A stretch of DNA of 64,000 bases from Frankia sp. RB7 (lineage in GTDB: Bacteria > Pseudomonadota > Alphaproteobacteria > Rhizobiales > Xanthobacteraceae), in the NCBI GenBank assembly GCA_030403585.1, contig JAUEPE010000032.1:1-64000 (forward strand). The letters are read 5' to 3'. The translations under genes were made by a program, and so were the position numbers. This document shows positions 61,259 to 64,000 of the stretch, piece by piece (within the stretch, counting starts at the first letter, position 1; every line of letters starts with the position of its first letter). The notes below the pieces were generated by a model, which saw nothing but the letters and a program-made list of their open reading frames with translations, searched no databases and was not told the DNA's origin.

Positions 61259-63112
61259 TCATGGAGAGGGACCGATCCATTCGGTCGAGGCATCGTCATT
61301 CAGCGTCGCCACCGCATCCACACGCAGCGTCAACACCGCGCGCTGGTTGATGTAGCCCTTGTCAGTGATCTCGCCGCCATCGACCGACGGCGGCTCGGCG
61401 AGCAGCAATGCGCGCGTGGCGTGACTGGAGGAGTTGCTGCCTTGCGCTTTCAACTTTGCGAGGCCCAGCGCGATTGCGCTTCTCACCCTGTCATCTCCGA
61501 TCACCTCGCTCACTGCGGCGCTCTCGCCAAGGCCGGCTTGCGCGCGACAGGCGACGATGTTCGGGATCACCAGGAACCGCACCTCGTCGCCACCATGGCC
61601 GGTCACGACGATGTCCTGCGCCAACGGCGCAAGTGCGGCGATGCCGGCGACGCGCAGCGTGCCGACGCTGACCCAGGTGCCGGAATTGAGCTTGAAATCT
61701 TCCGCGACACGACCATCAAAGAACAAACCGCGTTCCGGCCGGCCGAACTCCGCAAGCTTCACGGCGTCGCCGATGAGATAAAACCCTTCCTCGTCAAATG
61801 CCCGCCTGGTCAGCTCGGGCGCCTTCCAGTAGCCCGGTGTGACGTTGGGGCCGCGCACGCGCACCTCCAGCTTGTCGCCGGAATTGACGAGCTTCAATTC
61901 GGTGCCTGGAATCGGCACGCCGATATTGCCGGAACGCTCGGCAAGGAAATGGCAGTCGGTCGCCAGCGGCGACGTCTCGGTCGAGCCCCAGGCCGAGACC
62001 ATCGGCATCGCACGACCAACAGTTTTGATCGAAAGCTCTTCGAGCGCGTCCCACAGATTTTGTGGCAATGCTGCGCCGGCATAGAAGGCGAACTTCACCT
62101 CGTTGAAGAAGCGGCGGCGCAGGTCGTCGTCGCCGCGCAGCGCCGCGATCAGCATATCGAAGCCGCGCGGCACGTTGAAATAGACCGTTGGCATCACGTT
62201 CTTCAGATTCGCCAGCGACGTCGCAAACAATCCGGGCGCGGGTTTGCCGCCGTCGATATAGAGCGAGCCGCCATTGCGCAGCACCAGATTGAAATTGTGG
62301 TTGGCGCCGAAGGTGTGGCTCCAGGGCAGCCAGTCGAGAATGACGAGATCGTCGGACTGTTCGAGAAAGGTCCAGGTCTGCGCCTTGGCCTGCTGGCTCG
62401 AGGTCAGCATGCGCTGGGTGTTGATGACCGCCTTGGGCGTGCCGGTCGATCCCGAGGTGAACAGGAATTTTGCGATCGCGTCCGGGGTCACTGCGGCAAA
62501 GGCTTTTGCAACGTCGGGCGTCTCGGCTGTTGCCGCGATGGCGCGAAAGGCAAGCGCGTCGGCGTCGCCGGCATTGCCGCTGATGATCCGTGCCTTGTGC
62601 AGCGGCTTGATCGCGGCGAGCGCCGCCGCAAACGGCTTTGTTGCGGAGACATAGATCGCACCCGGCTCCAGCAGCGCGATCATGCTCTTGAGCTTGTCAA
62701 AATCCCTGGACATCAGCGAGTAGGCCGGCGATATCGCGGCCGAGGGCACGCCGACATGCTGGGCGGCCAGCGCTAGCAACGCATGGTCGATGCTGTTGTC
62801 GGAGAGAATGACAATAGGGCGCTCCGCGCCGAGCCCCTGCGCCAGGATCCAGGACGCCGCGGCGCGTACACGCCGCAGAGCACCCGCGTAAGTCACGGTG
62901 GCCCAGGGTGTATCGGCGCTGTCACGCTCGGCGAGGAAGATCGCATCAGGCGTCTGCCGCGCAAAATGCTCCAGCCAGTCGCCGATGCAGCGCGCGCAGT
63001 CGCGTAAGGGCTCGCCCGAGCGCAACACGATGCTGCCGTCGGCGCGATGCTCGGCGACGGTCTTCGGCGTTGCGAACAGGCTCGAAGCGTCACCGCGCGT
63101 GGCTGACGTCAT
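61259..63112 (-). CDS. fcs: Feruloyl-CoA synthetase-like AMP-dependent ligase
   Basis: The ATG at 63112 (MTSATRG) has AAGGAGG seven bases upstream and gives 617 residues. The adenylation motif is FLFTSGSTGTPKAV near 205, followed by WLPWSHTFGANHNFN, GSTETSPLA and the D-G-R segment FDGRVAEDFKL. The C-terminus has the EITDKGYINQRAVL motif typical of feruloyl-CoA synthetases, which differs from the usual A10 Lys region. It would activate ferulate or coumarate to the CoA ester. The hydratase/lyase and vanillin dehydrogenase genes are not in view. Confidence 0.84.
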   Translation of the reverse strand: MTSATRGDASSLFATPKTVAEHRADGSIVLRSGEPLRDCARCIGDWLEHFARQTPDAIFLAERDSADTPWATVTYAGALRRVRAAASWILAQGLGAERPIVILSDNSIDHALLALAAQHVGVPSAAISPAYSLMSRDFDKLKSMIALLEPGAIYVSATKPFAAALAAIKPLHKARIISGNAGDADALAFRAIAATAETPDVAKAFAAVTPDAIAKFLFTSGSTGTPKAVINTQRMLTSSQQAKAQTWTFLEQSDDLVILDWLPWSHTFGANHNFNLVLRNGGSLYIDGGKPAPGLFATSLANLKNVMPTVYFNVPRGFDMLIAALRGDDDLRRRFFNEVKFAFYAGAALPQNLWDALEELSIKTVGRAMPMVSAWGSTETSPLATDCHFLAERSGNIGVPIPGTELKLVNSGDKLEVRVRGPNVTPGYWKAPELTRRAFDEEGFYLIGDAVKLAEFGRPERGLFFDGRVAEDFKLNSGTWVSVGTLRVAGIAALAPLAQDIVVTGHGGDEVRFLVIPNIVACRAQAGLGESAAVSEVIGDDRVRSAIALGLAKLKAQGSNSSSHATRALLLAEPPSVDGGEITDKGYINQRAVLTLRVDAVATLNDDASTEWIGPSP

Positions 63113-63193
63113 GGTTTCCTCCTTGCCCGGGACGTCCGGGATCGACCGCAGCCTCGTTCCGGGCTGCTTTGACCATACTGTTGAGCATGGCAA

Positions 63194-63209
63194 TTGTTGT
63201 CGTCAACAA
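63194..63209. promoter_or_regulatory. MarR operator candidate before fcs
   Basis: TTGTTG (63194-63199) and CAACAA (63204-63209) form an inverted repeat with a 4-bp centre in the 151-bp gap between the divergent fcs-like and marR genes. This fits binding by the MarR product, as known for FerR-type control of ferulate genes. Confidence 0.6.
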
Positions 63210-63263
63210 CAATCTTCCGTTGCGATCGTCGAGGCGCTAAGGTCGTGCGGCAGGAGACGCGAT

Positions 63264-63758
63264 GTGACAGCCAGCGCAGCACAAACTTCCCCCCGCAAAC
63301 GCACCGGCAATGGCGCGGCGCGGCGGATCGACGCGGACGAGATCCGGCTGGACGCGCTGGTTGGCCACGCCGGTTACGCGGTGCGGCGCTTCCAGATCTG
63401 GATTTTTCAGGATTTCATCAAGACGCTCGGCGACGTCGACATCCGGCCGACACAATATTCGGTACTGACGGTGATCGGCGCCAATCCCGGGCTTTCGCAG
63501 ATGGCGGTCGCAAAACGCCTCGGCATCGAACGGGCCCGGCTGGTGCATCTGCTCGACAGCCTCGAGCAGCGCAAGCTGGTAAAGCGGATCAAGTCGAAGA
63601 CGGACCGCCGCTCCCACGCCCTCCACCTCACCGCCCAGGGCGAGACGGCACTGGCCAAGTTCAAGCGGCTCGCCGTCGAGCACGAGCGACATGTCGAGGA
63701 GAAGATCGGCAAGGCCAACCGGGAGCGGCTGCTTCAGATCCTCGGTGGCTTCACCTGA
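63264..63758 (+). CDS. MarR-family regulator, FerR-like
   Basis: A GTG at 63264 with AGGAG upstream gives 164 residues; the frame upstream runs through fcs on the other strand. The winged helix is clear: DIRPTQYSVLTVIGANPGLSQMAVAKRLGIERARLVHLLDSLEQRKLVKR with the KSKTDRRSHALHLT wing. It is divergent from the feruloyl-CoA-synthetase-like gene and probably responds to a hydroxycinnamoyl-CoA. Confidence 0.86.
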   Translation: MTASAAQTSPRKRTGNGAARRIDADEIRLDALVGHAGYAVRRFQIWIFQDFIKTLGDVDIRPTQYSVLTVIGANPGLSQMAVAKRLGIERARLVHLLDSLEQRKLVKRIKSKTDRRSHALHLTAQGETALAKFKRLAVEHERHVEEKIGKANRERLLQILGGFT

Positions 63759-63897
63759 TCCGGACTGCTCATGATTTGGGCAGATGCCCGCAGCGGGGCC
63801 TTGGCGCGGCCGCTCAATCGATCATCGAGGAATCCCACAAGCTGCTGATCTTTCGATAATATCCGGAGCGGCCACGCTGCCCGGATAATGTACACAA

Positions 63898-63913
63898 TGG
63901 CACATCGCTTGCT
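63898..63913 (+). promoter_or_regulatory. Sigma-54 (-24/-12) promoter at the right edge
   Basis: TGGCAC (63898-63903), five bases, then TTGCT (63909-63913) matches the RpoN consensus TGGCACG-N4-TTGCW with one change and the correct GG-GC spacing. It lies 40 bp upstream of the ATG at 63953 on the same strand. Confidence 0.7.
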
Positions 63914-63952
63914 TCAATCCGGGTGAAGACAAGTTGCCGGAGTTTTCTCGCC

Positions 63953-64000
63953 ATGAAGGCTGAAATGGGGGCTGAGCAGCCTGAAACGATCGCCGCGATC
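63953..64000 (+). CDS. Start of an unidentified gene, cut by the window end
   Basis: The 16 visible codons, MKAEMGAEQPETIAAI, stay open to the edge. The ATG is 40 bp after a sigma-54 promoter. Nothing in 16 residues identifies the product. Confidence 0.45.
   Translation, partial: MKAEMGAEQPETIAAI

Overview
The window reads as a chromosomal segment of an alphaproteobacterium of the Bradyrhizobium/Rhodopseudomonas type. The grounds are high GC with strong GC3 bias, a SAM-II riboswitch in front of metZ, a GcrA cell-cycle regulator, a CYP199A cytochrome P450, a BjaI/BjaR-like quorum-sensing pair, hybrid box-type benzoate genes, and families of short palindromic repeats between genes. I saw no rRNA, tRNA, insertion sequence, prophage or CRISPR array.

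Layout. (1) 1-9.5 kb, mostly housekeeping: metZ under a SAM-II riboswitch with a visible terminator/antiterminator; a minus-strand opgC operon with two paralogous SGNH proteins, one lacking the expected catalytic residues; apaG; hslO; argD-argF; gcrA behind a dense cluster of GANTC methylation sites. (2) 9.6-16.4 kb, the phosphate regulon on the minus strand in the order phoR-pstS-pstC-pstA-pstB-phoU-phoB, with a Pho box before pstS. phoR carries an in-frame amber codon between its phosphoacceptor and ATPase domains. (3) 16.4-21.8 kb, envelope genes: flippase-like membrane protein, OmpA/BON protein, polysaccharide deacetylase, SDR. (4) 22-29.3 kb, aerobic benzoate degradation via benzoyl-CoA epoxide: boxB, boxC, a DUF309 protein, a hydrolase, benzoate-CoA ligase and divergent boxR. 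boxA is absent. (5) 29.7-37.6 kb, truncated haemoglobin, a B12-domain protein with a light-sensor-type motif, an IclR regulator, a Rieske oxygenase followed by a glutamine-synthetase-like ligase, an MFS/MarR pair and small proteins. (6) 37.7-43.4 kb, a LivFGMH-type ABC transporter without its own binding protein but with BoxR-like operator repeats upstream, then an acyl-homoserine-lactone synthase and LuxR receptor with a palindromic lux box. (7) 43.6-53 kb, a plus-strand cluster that looks like quinate/shikimate uptake and catabolism: LysR, NAD-type quinate/shikimate dehydrogenase, complete ABC transporter, Gfo/Idh oxidoreductase and a dehydroshikimate dehydratase/HPPD-like fusion. (8) 53-64 kb, two orphan ABC binding proteins, NDH-2, CYP199A-type 4-methoxybenzoate demethylase with a MarR gene, tannase/feruloyl-esterase-like hydrolase, feruloyl-CoA-synthetase-like ligase with a MarR gene, and a sigma-54 promoter at the right edge.

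How it fits together: from 22 kb onward most genes serve uptake and CoA- or oxygenase-dependent breakdown of plant aromatic acids, which are funnelled to benzoyl-CoA or protocatechuate-type intermediates. A shared TGCA-N6-TGCA-like motif ties the box genes to the ABC transporter 13-16 kb away. The most notable items are the phoR nonsense codon, the BoxR-like motif network, the oxygenase/GS-like pair (reminiscent of gamma-glutamyl-arylamine pathways), the B12 photosensor-like protein, the SGNH pseudoenzyme pair and the GANTC cluster at gcrA. All family names come from reading the translations by eye; no database search was run.
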